10,122 nt of DNA from CAYURR01 sp964446745 (GCA_964446745.1 CAYURR010000109.1:1-10122); one strand, 5' to 3'; positions 1-7,560 are shown, counted from the first letter of the stretch. Numbers and translations: made by a program. The notes: generated by a model not told the origin, from the letters alone.

Positions 1-1753
1 TATCGTCGCAGAAACGGCAGGACGAGAGCCGATGTGAGATATATACGGCGGTCTTATCACCGACTATCTGGTTAAACGTAGAATATATCTCAAACTCCGA
101 TATGGGATCCAACGCCGCCGTGGGTTCGTCCAATACGATAAACGGGGCGTTTTTGTATAGCGCGCGTGCGAGCGCGATCTTTTGTGCCTCGCCACCCGAT
201 ATCTCCACGCCATCCTCCTCAAAATCCTTGTACAAGGGCGTATCCAGAGCATTAGGCATCTTTGAAAGCCGCTCCCCAAAACCCGCCTTTCTCAGGCAGT
301 CCATCGCCATATCCCTGTCGTAATCCACACTTGCCGCGACGTTTTGCCCGAGCGGGAAAGAAAACAGCTTGAAATCCTGAAACACGACCGAGAATATATT
401 CATATATTCGCTGTAGTCGTATTTACGGATGTCGATGCCGTTCAATGTAATCTCGCCCTCGGTCGGGTCGTATAGCCGGCACAGTAGCTTGATCATCGTC
501 GTCTTGCCGCTGCCGTTTTGTCCGACCACCGCCAACTTTTGCCCGATATGCAGCTTGAGGTTCAGATTTTTGAGCGCGTACGCATCACTGCCCGGATATT
601 TGAACGACACGTTGTGAAATTCAATCTCGTATTCGCTGTCGCAGCGCTTCTCCACTGTGAGTGTGCCGTGGTATTTTTTATCCGGCATATCGATAAAGCC
701 GAAGAGGTATTCAAGCGCGTCCGCGTTGACCCATATCATTGTGATGTTAAACATCAGTTCAGACAATCCTTTATTGAATTGCGTGATACCGCCCACATAT
801 TGTACGATACTGCCCACACCAAACGCACCGAATACGGCCTTTATCGCGACATATACATAGATCACAAAGCTCATGAGGTTAGAGGTAATGATACCGATCG
901 CATCGTATCTTGCGCTCATTTTCAACACCCGGCCTACGACATTGTTCAGTCCGGCTATTGTTTTATTCATTTGACGGATAATTGTTTTGTTTATCCCGTA
1001 TAGGCGTATATCCTTACCGTATTTATATTCCTTTACTAAGTTGTAGTAAAATTGACCGATGCGATTGAATTGCATAAAACCATCGAATCCCTGCTGCTGC
1101 TTGCGTGTTTTGATCGCACCGCGCCGCATATCGAGCACGACATTTATCAGTATCGCAGCGATGATGAGAACGGTAAACCAAGGTGAGAATATAAACGCAA
1201 ATGCCCCAATGCGAAACGCGTTAGCGCTAAAAGCGTTTACGCTACCAGCGTTTGCGGTAAAAGCGCTTGATACGATTGATACCGAGAATATCACAGTAAA
1301 CAACCCTTGTATCAACCCCGTAAAGCACCATGTAAACCTCGTGAGCCCCAGGCCCGTGGAGCTGCGCATGGTTTGGATTTTCCCCCTCATTTGATGGATC
1401 TCGGGGTTCTCCACATGCTCGTAGTCCATGTGCTGTATCTTCTCATCCACAGGCCAGTCGACAGCTAACCATAATCGGCTACTGCAATAATACGAGGCGC
1501 GCTGCATGCCTGACGCAATTAACGTGCTTACAAGGTTTAATACAACGGTGATGCCCGCAAGGGTCATCACCGTTTTTATATCCGCGCGGTTTGCGAGAGC
1601 GGTGATGATGCGCGCAGACATGAAGATATTGATAAATGGCTTGAGTGCGTTAAATACCGAGCGTATGCCGGTCGCTAACAGATAACCCGGTGCGAGTTTA
1701 TCAAATGCCTTTAAACCGCGTACGATGATACGGATCCGTTCGGTGTTAGTCAT
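1..1753 (-). CDS. ABC exporter half-transporter (membrane domain plus ATPase), second of a pair, C-terminus cut by window edge
   Basis: This is a fused permease and ATPase subunit of an ABC exporter, which would move a substrate out across the cytoplasmic membrane. 584 codons are visible, and the frame is still open at the left edge, where only the last few dozen residues of the ATPase should be missing. The membrane domain covers about residues 15-330. The ATPase then shows Walker A GQNGSGKT (411-418), Q-loop VFQDF, signature SGGEAQ (519-524), Walker B ending in VLDEPTAALDP (D542, E543 catalytic) and an H-loop ISHR with H574. All key ATPase residues are consensus. The ATG at 1753 lies inside the end of the upstream ABC gene (ATGACTAA, 8-base overlap) and has a GAGGGGG ribosome site 9 bases upstream, so the two products are probably made together as a heterodimer. 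An outer loop near residues 163-182 carries a 10-residue tandem duplication. The substrate cannot be deduced; peptide or drug export are the usual roles of such pairs. Confidence 0.93.
   Translation of the reverse strand, partial: MTNTERIRIIVRGLKAFDKLAPGYLLATGIRSVFNALKPFINIFMSARIITALANRADIKTVMTLAGITVVLNLVSTLIASGMQRASYYCSSRLWLAVDWPVDEKIQHMDYEHVENPEIHQMRGKIQTMRSSTGLGLTRFTWCFTGLIQGLFTVIFSVSIVSSAFTANAGSVNAFSANAFRIGAFAFIFSPWFTVLIIAAILINVVLDMRRGAIKTRKQQQGFDGFMQFNRIGQFYYNLVKEYKYGKDIRLYGINKTIIRQMNKTIAGLNNVVGRVLKMSARYDAIGIITSNLMSFVIYVYVAIKAVFGAFGVGSIVQYVGGITQFNKGLSELMFNITMIWVNADALEYLFGFIDMPDKKYHGTLTVEKRCDSEYEIEFHNVSFKYPGSDAYALKNLNLKLHIGQKLAVVGQNGSGKTTMIKLLCRLYDPTEGEITLNGIDIRKYDYSEYMNIFSVVFQDFKLFSFPLGQNVAASVDYDRDMAMDCLRKAGFGERLSKMPNALDTPLYKDFEEDGVEISGGEAQKIALARALYKNAPFIVLDEPTAALDPISEFEIYSTFNQIVGDKTAVYISHRLSSCRFCDD
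1208..1267 (-). repeat. Two-copy 30-base imperfect tandem repeat inside the second ABC gene
   Basis: Reading the minus strand, bases 1267-1238 and 1237-1208 are two consecutive 10-codon units encoding SAFTANAGSV and NAFSANAFRI. By hand count 21 of 30 bases match, and the protein pattern is (S/N)AF(T/S)ANA(G/F)(S/R)(V/I). The unit lies between two hydrophobic stretches that look like TM3 and TM4, so it should sit in the second outer loop of the exporter. It preserves the reading frame. Confidence 0.7.
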
Positions 1754-1769
1754 TTTCGCCTACCCCCTC
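1746..1769 (-). promoter_or_regulatory. Overlapping stop/start with internal ribosome binding site between the two ABC genes
   Basis: On the minus strand GAGGGGG (1769-1763) precedes ATG (1753-1751) by 9 bases, and the upstream ABC gene stops with TAA (1748-1746) just after. The start and stop share the octamer ATGACTAA. This arrangement suggests translational coupling of the two half-transporters and fixes the start of the second gene. Confidence 0.8.
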
Positions 1770-3557
1770 GCGATAATAATGGCTCTGTATCTCAAACATT
1801 TTATAGTACTTAAATCCCATGGCCATCAGCTCGTCATGGCTGCCACTTTCGACAATCGCACCATTTTCAATGAAAAAGATGCGGTAGCAGAAGCGCGTGC
1901 TCGCCAAGCGGTGCGAGATAAATACCGATGTGCGCCCGGCGGACATTTGATTGTATTGTGTGTAAATGTTGCTTTCGGCAATAGGATCGAGCGCAGCCGT
2001 GGGTTCGTCGAGCACGAGCGCTTTTGCATCCTTGTACAGTGCACGCGCGAGTGCAAGCTTTTGCATTTCGCCGCCCGACAGGTCGACCGCGTCGTCATAA
2101 ACGCTCTTTATCAGGCGTGTGTCTATGCCCTGCGGTAACGTCTTTATCTTATCTCCAAGTCCTGCGAGGCTGAGCACATATTCAATCCTCTGTTTTTCTA
2201 TATCGCCCGATGTTGCGATGTTCTCGGCTATGGACATCGGTGTCATAAATATATCCTGGAACACAGCCGCAAACAGGTTAAAGTATTCGTCACGGTTATA
2301 CACGCCGATGGGCAAGCCGTCGATCAGGATCTGTCCCTCTGTAGGGTGATACAGGCCGCACAAAAGTTTTACGAGCGTGGTCTTACCGGCACCGTTATTG
2401 CCCACGATCGCGAGCTTTTCGCCCTTTGGTATATAAAAGCTCAGGCTGTCGATGACCTTGCGATCGCTACCTTCATATTGATAGCTTACGTTTCGAAACT
2501 CTATGGAAAACGTTTCGGTGGGTACGGGCTTCCCCGCACCGTTATTGCTTTTGTCTGGAAAATCCAAATAGGTACGTACATCACAGAAGCCCAGCTGGAA
2601 GTTGTAGATACGGTCACAGTCGCTAGCTATACCACTAAGCCAGGTCGAAAAGCCCGTTATCAAGCCGAAATACAGCACGAAGTCCGATACGCTGAGCCCT
2701 TTGGCATACAGCAGGTAAACGAGGAAGCAATAAGAAAAACCCTCGCGCACAAGCGATAACAGTGCTCCGCCTGCATCCACTTTAAATCCAAATATATGCT
2801 CCTTTTTATTCCATTCCATCCGATCCGATACCGTGCTGAAGAACACGTCGCGAAACCAATCCACCATATGATAGAGGCGCATGTCCTTCGCGCGGCTAAA
2901 ATCCCCGGCGTTATTCTGTAGATAACCTAATTTGCGATCAAGAACCTTCCAATTATCCTGATGTTTAAACCACCATGCGGTCGTCAAACGTAGCACGAAA
3001 AAGCCCGCGACCGTCGTAAGCATCAGCACCGCTAATATCCATGGGCTCAGCGCGAGCAATATAGTCGCATATGAGATCACGCCGATGATATTGGCTGTAA
3101 CGGACGAGAGTAGGTTTACGATCAGGCGCGCTCCACGATTATCTGATCCTACATTGTCGAGTGCCTTGCTGAGTCGTGTCAGGCCTGAAGGAGACTCGAC
3201 TTGTTCATAATCGCTGCGGAGGAGCTTTGTAAATATCATGGTCTGATATCTTCCGTCATTCTCGATCATAAAGCACTCCAGCTGTGCGGACAGATAATTC
3301 TCTAAGAGCATCGACAGCATAATCACGGCGGACATCGACGCTATGACGATCAATAGATCTTTAATCGATTTGCTGTCCGTCACTGCCGCGACCACGAGTT
3401 TTGATAGATATATCCCCAAAAAAGGCGTGGCCACAACAAAAGGCGTGCGCAGAAATGCAAATATAGACTGTCGTTTATTGATTGCCCACATGCTCGTGAA
3501 TATAAATTTCAAATTGCTTGCTAAGCTGTAGCTCGGTTTTGCTCTTTTTGCCTCCAT
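1746..3557 (-). CDS. ABC exporter half-transporter (membrane domain plus ATPase), first of a pair
   Basis: A complete 603-residue fused permease and ATPase, the normal size for a half-exporter. Counting from the chosen start, the membrane domain covers about residues 15-335, with hydrophobic segments such as LLIVIASMSAVIMLSML and WILAVLMLTTVAGFFVL. The ATPase follows with an A-loop tyrosine (VSYQYEG), Walker A GNNGAGKT (386-393), Q-loop VFQD (432-435), signature LSGGEMQ (494-500), Walker B ending in VLDEPTAALDP and H-loop ISHR (H549). The frame extends 34 codons further upstream to an ATG at 3659. I start at 3557 because GAGGGGGG lies 8 bases before that ATG, because the extension is encoded by the intergenic direct repeats, and because MEAKRAKPSYSL begins a typical cytosolic N-terminus. 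It is the first gene of its operon, overlaps the next ABC gene, and is divergent from a two-component operon that may control it. Family assignment is firm; the substrate is unknown. Confidence 0.95.
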   Translation of the reverse strand: MEAKRAKPSYSLASNLKFIFTSMWAINKRQSIFAFLRTPFVVATPFLGIYLSKLVVAAVTDSKSIKDLLIVIASMSAVIMLSMLLENYLSAQLECFMIENDGRYQTMIFTKLLRSDYEQVESPSGLTRLSKALDNVGSDNRGARLIVNLLSSVTANIIGVISYATILLALSPWILAVLMLTTVAGFFVLRLTTAWWFKHQDNWKVLDRKLGYLQNNAGDFSRAKDMRLYHMVDWFRDVFFSTVSDRMEWNKKEHIFGFKVDAGGALLSLVREGFSYCFLVYLLYAKGLSVSDFVLYFGLITGFSTWLSGIASDCDRIYNFQLGFCDVRTYLDFPDKSNNGAGKPVPTETFSIEFRNVSYQYEGSDRKVIDSLSFYIPKGEKLAIVGNNGAGKTTLVKLLCGLYHPTEGQILIDGLPIGVYNRDEYFNLFAAVFQDIFMTPMSIAENIATSGDIEKQRIEYVLSLAGLGDKIKTLPQGIDTRLIKSVYDDAVDLSGGEMQKLALARALYKDAKALVLDEPTAALDPIAESNIYTQYNQMSAGRTSVFISHRLASTRFCYRIFFIENGAIVESGSHDELMAMGFKYYKMFEIQSHYYREGVGEND

Positions 3558-3565
3558 AAATATCG

Positions 3566-3573
3566 CCCCCCTC
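3566..3573 (-). promoter_or_regulatory. Ribosome binding site of the first ABC gene
   Basis: GAGGGGGG on the minus strand, ending 8 bases before the ATG at 3557. It decides between this start and the longer in-frame ATG at 3659, which has no purine-rich site suitably placed. Confidence 0.75.
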
Positions 3574-3621
3574 ATGGGTTTCAGTATCGCATACTTTTCA
3601 TTTCCTGTGTAATGTTCTGCG

Positions 3622-3653
3622 TGAAATGTAAACATTTCGACCTGAAATGTAAA
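3622..3653. promoter_or_regulatory. Probable operator: inverted repeat overlapping an 11-base direct repeat
   Basis: Two exact copies of TGAAATGTAAA lie at 3622-3632 and 3643-3653, 21 bases apart, which places them on the same face of the helix. The first copy is part of a perfect inverted repeat GAAATGT-AA-ACATTTC at 3623-3638. A further half-site CATTTC occurs at 3599-3604. The region lies between two divergent operons, one of which encodes an OmpR-type response regulator. Regulators of that type commonly bind direct repeats, so autoregulation and control of the ABC pair is a reasonable inference. Binding by this regulator cannot be shown from sequence alone. Confidence 0.55.
3625..3653 (-). 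promoter_or_regulatory. Candidate promoter of the ABC operon
   Basis: On the minus strand TTTACA (3653-3648, resembling a -35 box) is followed after 17 bases by TACATT (3630-3625, four of six matches to TATAAT). Both boxes fall within the direct repeats, so a protein bound there would directly affect polymerase. The match is weak and other positions are possible. Confidence 0.3.
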
Positions 3654-3673
3654 AAGCATCGGTCTCTTAATAT

Positions 3674-3703
3674 TTGATAATTTTTAGCCCGTTACTTTTT
3701 AAT
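3674..3703 (+). promoter_or_regulatory. Candidate promoter of the two-component/MMPL operon
   Basis: TTGATA (3674-3679) and TTTAAT (3698-3703) each match the sigma-A consensus at five of six positions, with an 18-base spacer in an AT-rich stretch. A second possible -10 box, CATAAT, lies at 3720-3725 but has no good -35 partner. The repeats at 3622-3653 end 20 bases upstream of the -35 box, a position suited to an activator. Confidence 0.4.
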
Positions 3704-3735
3704 TTTTCTATGTTAGATTCATAATAGATGTTGAC

Positions 3736-3741
3736 AAAGGA
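3736..3741 (+). promoter_or_regulatory. Ribosome binding site that favours a TTG start for the response regulator
   Basis: AAAGGA ends 10 bases before TTG at 3752. The alternative ATG at 3728 is preceded only by AT-rich sequence with no purine-rich site. The AAAGGA lies downstream of that ATG and so cannot serve it. Confidence 0.5.
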
Positions 3742-3751
3742 TGTGGATGTT

Positions 3752-4432
3752 TTGGATAAAATATTGGTCGCGGATGACGACAGGAATATCGCGATGCTGA
3801 TAGCGGACAGTTTGGTGGACGAGGGCTTTGAGGTGGTAGTCGCGCATGACGGCGCGCAGGCGTTGGAGAGGGTAAAGCAGCAAAGCTTCTCATTGATCAT
3901 GCTGGATATCATGATGCCGAATATGGACGGTTATGAGGTTATAAAGCGTATACGCGAAACGATCAAGTGTCCGATTATATTCGTTTCTGCCAAAGGCCGA
4001 ACGATAGATACCGTGCTCGGGCTCGAGCTCGGAGCGGATGACTATATATCAAAGCCATTTATCGTCGACGAGCTCGTTGCAAAGGTAAAGGCACATATAC
4101 GCAGGGACAAGCGTAACGCCGAGAAAGACACCGGCATCATCGAGTTCGGGGAGTTTCGGATTTCGCCGGACAGCTACGAGTTGACCAAAAACGGCGAAAG
4201 GATTGAGCTGAGCATCAGGGAATTTCAATTACTGATGTATCTATATAAAAACCTTAACATTGTGCTAACGCGAGAGCAGATATTTGATAATGTATGGGGA
4301 TTGGACTACTCGGACATCGGTAGTGTAACGGTCACGATCAAAAACCTGCGCGACAAGATCGACCGCGACAATAGATATATTAAAACCGTATGGGGCATAG
4401 GCTACAAGCTCTGCGGGGGCAGCGAGCTATGA
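3752..4432 (+). CDS. OmpR/PhoB-family response regulator
   Basis: A cytoplasmic transcription factor switched by phosphorylation, 226 residues from the TTG start. The receiver domain (about 1-115) has the acidic pocket D8/D9, phospho-acceptor D52 in LDIMMPNMDGYE, S79 in FVSAK and K101 in ISKPF. The C-terminal winged-helix domain (about 130-226) is of the OmpR type and ends with the familiar TVWGIGYKL. I prefer TTG at 3752 because it gives the usual beginning MDKILVADDD and has AAAGGA upstream. ATG at 3728 would add eight residues (234 in total). Its stop overlaps the kinase start (ATGA), so the two form one unit. Probable targets are its own operon and possibly the divergent ABC operon, through the repeats at 3622-3653; that is inference. 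Family assignment is very secure. Confidence 0.95.
   Translation: MDKILVADDDRNIAMLIADSLVDEGFEVVVAHDGAQALERVKQQSFSLIMLDIMMPNMDGYEVIKRIRETIKCPIIFVSAKGRTIDTVLGLELGADDYISKPFIVDELVAKVKAHIRRDKRNAEKDTGIIEFGEFRISPDSYELTKNGERIELSIREFQLLMYLYKNLNIVLTREQIFDNVWGLDYSDIGSVTVTIKNLRDKIDRDNRYIKTVWGIGYKLCGGSEL
4415..4432 (+). promoter_or_regulatory. ATGA overlap and G-rich ribosome site at the regulator/kinase junction
   Basis: GGGGG (4415-4419) precedes the kinase ATG (4429-4431) by 9 bases, and the regulator stop TGA (4430-4432) overlaps that ATG. This fixes the kinase start at 4429 rather than at the in-frame ATG 39 bases upstream, and indicates coupled translation. Confidence 0.7.
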
Positions 4433-5511
4433 GCCTGAAGATAAAGATACCGGCCATCGTTGCGCTGATGCTATCGATAAACGGGATCATCCTGTTCATA
4501 TTTAATAGGCTTTATTTCTTGGAAAAGCTCGCAACGCGGATATCGGTGATATCGGGTAAAAACATCGATGTGCAAAAGATCAGCTCATCGGACGCGACGC
4601 AGGAGCTTTTGATCTTTGAGCTTGCGGTGCTCACGCTAATATTTATAGCGATAGGTGTGGTTATCTTTTTCTTGTATGCGAAGCCGATGATGCAGCTGCA
4701 TGGCATGGTGGCGGCATATGGAAACGGTAGCGAGATGACCGCACAGATTATGGAAACGAATAGGCGTGATGAGATCGGACAGCTGCAGAACGCATTCGCG
4801 AGGCTTGCGCAGAACCTACTGGCTGAAAAGCAGGCGCAGAATCGTATGATCGCGAGCATTTCCCATGATATAAAGACGCCGCTTACATCCGTGCTCGGTT
4901 ACTCCGAAAAGCTGATAAAAAAGGAACTGTCCGACGAACGTAAGCGGCATTATTTGCAGATCGTTCATGGGTCCGCAATGGATATCGAAAACATCGTATC
5001 GGAATTTGACGAGTATATAACCGGCAAGTTAGCCACGCGCATCATCAGCTCAAATTACAGAATTACTTATATCGAACAGATGCTCAATGAGGAGTTCGTG
5101 GTCAATGGGGTAACGATAAACGTAACCAATCAATGCGATCCGGAGGACGAGATAAATATCGACATATCGAAGCTGCGCCGTGTGTTTACAAATCTCATAG
5201 GCAATGCGTTAAAGCACAATAAATACAGCGAAGATCTGCAAATAGACATAAACTTAAGTTATGCAGAGGGATTTTATGAGTTTTCGGTCGCTGACAACGG
5301 CATAGGGGTATCGGAGGAAAACCTTGCTTATATATTCGAGCCTTTCTATACGACCGAGAACCGCGAGGCGATCTCGGGCCTCGGGCTCTCGATCTGCAAA
5401 GACATCATCGAGCAACATGGTGGAAGGATAGCAGCCGGTAATATAGAACCGCGTGGGTTTAAGGTTAGCTGTTTTTTCCCTAAAACAGGCACACAGGGGG
5501 GCGTTCTATGA
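4429..5511 (+). CDS. Membrane sensor histidine kinase with HAMP-like linker
   Basis: The 360-residue partner of the upstream response regulator; it senses a signal at the membrane and transfers phosphate to the regulator. In order: TM1 at about 7-26; a short outer segment of about 35 residues (27-62); TM2 at about 64-84; a HAMP-like linker (about 85-135, including RRDEIGQLQNAFARLAQNL); a dimerisation/phosphorylation domain with H-box SISHDIKTPLTSVLGYSEKL (H146); then the ATPase domain with N-box LRRVFTNLIGNALKHN (N255, N259), G1 box DNGIG (289-293), an F-box EPFYT and G2 box GLGLS (317-321). All catalytic motifs are intact. The outer segment is too small for an independent ligand-binding domain, so the signal may be a membrane state, a small ligand or a partner protein. 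Start and stop both overlap neighbouring genes by ATGA. Family certain; signal unknown. Confidence 0.95.
   Translation: MSLKIKIPAIVALMLSINGIILFIFNRLYFLEKLATRISVISGKNIDVQKISSSDATQELLIFELAVLTLIFIAIGVVIFFLYAKPMMQLHGMVAAYGNGSEMTAQIMETNRRDEIGQLQNAFARLAQNLLAEKQAQNRMIASISHDIKTPLTSVLGYSEKLIKKELSDERKRHYLQIVHGSAMDIENIVSEFDEYITGKLATRIISSNYRITYIEQMLNEEFVVNGVTINVTNQCDPEDEINIDISKLRRVFTNLIGNALKHNKYSEDLQIDINLSYAEGFYEFSVADNGIGVSEENLAYIFEPFYTTENREAISGLGLSICKDIIEQHGGRIAAGNIEPRGFKVSCFFPKTGTQGGVL
5495..5511 (+). promoter_or_regulatory. ATGA overlap and ribosome site at the kinase/MMPL junction
   Basis: AGGGGGG (5495-5501) lies 6 bases before the transporter ATG (5508-5510), which overlaps the kinase stop TGA (5509-5511). 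This supports the start and co-translation of sensor and pump. Confidence 0.75.
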
Positions 5512-7547
5512 TTAGCAAGCTTTCAAATCAGATTATTAAACATAAAAGGCTCATATTGATATTGTTCATCGTGTCGGCAGTCATTAGCTTTCTGCTGTCC
5601 AAGGGGGTATATATCAACTACGACCTGCTTGAATACCTACCGAAGGCATCCGCATCTACGGTCTCGATGAATGTGATGAACGAGGAGTTTTCCAAACGGC
5701 CGCCCAACGCGCGTGTGCTGATTAAGGACACGGACATTCCCGAGGCCATGGAATATAAGAAACGGATCGCAGAGGTCGACGGTGTCTCGGATATCAACTG
5801 GCTAGACGATGCGGTTAGCATTTATCAGCCCGTCGAGGTGATTGATAAAAAGACCCTCGACAGCTGGTACAAGGACGGCAACGCGATGTTTTCGATCGTC
5901 ATCGACGACGGGAAATCCATCGAGGCGGTCAACCAGATCAAGTCGATCGTTCAGGGTAGGGGAGAGATTACCGGCGACATCGTCGATTCGGTCGCAGCAA
6001 AGGAAGCAGGCGGTCTCAGTAGAGGCGCACTCGCAGCGATCCTGATCTCCATCTTGGTCATACTGATGCTCACGAGCTCGTCGTGGTTTGAACCAGCATT
6101 GTTTTTGCTCGCGATAGGCTTTGCGATCGTGATCAATAACGGCACAAATATAGCACTCGGTAGTATCTCGTATGTCACAAGGACCACATCGTCGGTGCTG
6201 CAGCTCGCCGTATCGATGGACTATGCGATATTTTTGCTACACCGCTTCCGCGAATATCGCGAGGAGGGGCACGATGTTCAGACCGCTATGCCGCTCGCGA
6301 TGCAGAGCGCGTTTCCGACAATATTCGCGAGCGGTATCACTACGATCATAGGTTTTGCGGCGCTCATACCGATGCGCTTCGGCCTCGGAGCGGACATGGG
6401 CATCGTACTCACAAAGGCCGTTATACTTAGCCTACTGAGTGTGTCGCTACTGCTGCCCGTACTCACGATGTACACGTATAAGGTCATAGATAAAACGCAT
6501 CACCGTTCGTTTATTCCGCCGCTCAATGTACTCGGTAGGTTATCAGTCATGATCGGTATACCGGTGCTCGTGATCGTCGCAACGATCATCGTGCCGTCTT
6601 TTTTGGCACAGCAGAGTAACGATTTCTCTTACGGGGCCTCAGCGGTGAGCGCGGATGCGAGTGCGATCTCGGATACCGAACGGCTCTTTGGCAAGGCCAA
6701 TAACATGGTCATGCTGGTGCCGAGCGGCGATGTCGTGAAGGAAAAGGCCATATGCGACGAACTACGCAGTATGGAGTTCGTCAATAGCCTGCTTTCGTAT
6801 ACTGAGACGATCGGCGAAAAGATACCGCAGCCTTTTGTGCCGAAGGAAAAGCTCTCGAACCTCGTGTCCGACAGCTACAGCCGTATCGTGATCACGGTGT
6901 CCACTGAACAGGAAAGTGCGAAAGCGTTTGACGCGGTAGAGCGCATACGGGCGATCGGGAATAAATATTACGGCTCGGACTATTATCTCGCGGGCGGTAG
7001 TGTAAATGTATATGACATGAAGGAAACCATCATCGTTGACAACAGGCTCGTTACGATCATCGGTATCTTGGGCATAGGGTTGATCATAATGATCACATTC
7101 AGAAACGTTGCGATACCCGTGATCTTGGTGCTCGTGATCGAGTCCGCGATCTGGATGAACCTGTCCGTGCCGTATTTCTCAAACGAAAGCGTTGTGTATA
7201 TCGCCTATATCATCATCAGCTCGATACAGCTCGGCGCGACGGTAGACTACGCGATACTGTTCACGAGTCGCTATATAGAAAATCGCGGTAAACTCGCCAA
7301 ACGCGAAGCCGCAATCCAAACCGTAGCCGATACGGCGTTATCGGTGTTTACATCGGCGAGCATCTTGGTCATAGCGGGCTTTGCATTGGGCGTGACATCC
7401 ACTAACGCCGTAACGGCGCAGCTCGGCGGTTTGATTGGTCGCGGCACTCTGCTATCGGCATTCCTTGTATTATTCCTACTGCCTACGGTGCTTCTGGTAG
7501 CCGATAGATGGGTGTATGGTAAAAAAAAAGACGTCGGTTTAACATAG
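5508..7547 (+). CDS. RND-superfamily MMPL-type transporter
   Basis: A complete 679-residue polytopic membrane protein with the duplicated MMPL/RND layout: TM1 (about 14-31), outer domain 1 (35-165), TM2-6 (about 173-323), a short cytosolic loop, TM7 (about 346-366), outer domain 2 (368-510) and TM8-12 (about 514-666). Each half has the family signature in TM4 or TM10: SMDYAIFLLHRFREY (D238) and GATVDYAILFTSRYIEN (D580). These aspartates are the expected proton-relay residues. The C-terminus is short (GKKKDVGLT), with no extra cytosolic domain. Known relatives export lipids, glycolipids or toxic compounds using the proton gradient; the substrate here cannot be assigned. The gene overlaps the kinase gene and is followed after 13 bases by the secreted heptad-repeat protein. 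Relatives in Gram-positive bacteria sometimes carry such repeats fused to the pump (from memory), so the two probably work together. Confidence 0.93.
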   Translation: MISKLSNQIIKHKRLILILFIVSAVISFLLSKGVYINYDLLEYLPKASASTVSMNVMNEEFSKRPPNARVLIKDTDIPEAMEYKKRIAEVDGVSDINWLDDAVSIYQPVEVIDKKTLDSWYKDGNAMFSIVIDDGKSIEAVNQIKSIVQGRGEITGDIVDSVAAKEAGGLSRGALAAILISILVILMLTSSSWFEPALFLLAIGFAIVINNGTNIALGSISYVTRTTSSVLQLAVSMDYAIFLLHRFREYREEGHDVQTAMPLAMQSAFPTIFASGITTIIGFAALIPMRFGLGADMGIVLTKAVILSLLSVSLLLPVLTMYTYKVIDKTHHRSFIPPLNVLGRLSVMIGIPVLVIVATIIVPSFLAQQSNDFSYGASAVSADASAISDTERLFGKANNMVMLVPSGDVVKEKAICDELRSMEFVNSLLSYTETIGEKIPQPFVPKEKLSNLVSDSYSRIVITVSTEQESAKAFDAVERIRAIGNKYYGSDYYLAGGSVNVYDMKETIIVDNRLVTIIGILGIGLIIMITFRNVAIPVILVLVIESAIWMNLSVPYFSNESVVYIAYIIISSIQLGATVDYAILFTSRYIENRGKLAKREAAIQTVADTALSVFTSASILVIAGFALGVTSTNAVTAQLGGLIGRGTLLSAFLVLFLLPTVLLVADRWVYGKKKDVGLT

Positions 7548-7550
7548 ATT

Positions 7551-7556
7551 GGAGGT
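7551..7556 (+). promoter_or_regulatory. Ribosome binding site of the heptad-repeat protein
   Basis: GGAGGT lies 4 bases before the ATG at 7561, inside the 13-base gap after the transporter stop codon. There is no room for a promoter or terminator in the gap, so the gene should be expressed from the upstream operon promoter. Confidence 0.8.
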
Positions 7557-7560
7557 AGCT

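Noticed and set aside
518..1003. Plus-strand open frames opposite the ABC genes (518-1003, 1725-2138, 2346-2759)
   Set aside because: They lie entirely opposite well-supported ABC coding sequence with intact motifs and look like antisense shadows.
1221..1230. Perfect 10-base palindrome TTAGCGCTAA
   Set aside because: It falls within the ABC coding repeat and is explained by the Ser-Ala/Asn codons (AGC GCT AAC); no regulatory context.
3558..3659. 34-residue N-terminal extension of the first ABC gene from ATG at 3659
   Set aside because: The extension translates the intergenic repeats (FTFQVEMFTFHAEH), lacks a ribosome site and is not typical of the family; the ATG at 3557 has GAGGGGGG.
3731..3762. 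TTGACA followed by TAAAAT inside the start of the regulator gene
   Set aside because: The spacer to TAAAAT is 20 bases, and a promoter there would start transcription inside the coding region. Treated as coincidence.
1..5511. Bce-type antibiotic-sensing module (two-component system plus ABC)
   Set aside because: The ABC proteins are fused exporter half-transporters, not a separate ATPase with a ten-helix permease bearing a large outer domain, and the kinase has a real, if short, outer segment.
7521..7529. Run of nine A near the 3' end of the MMPL gene as a possible slippage site fusing it to the next gene
   Set aside because: Both shifted frames meet a stop within a few codons (TAA or TAG before 7561), so no fusion product results.
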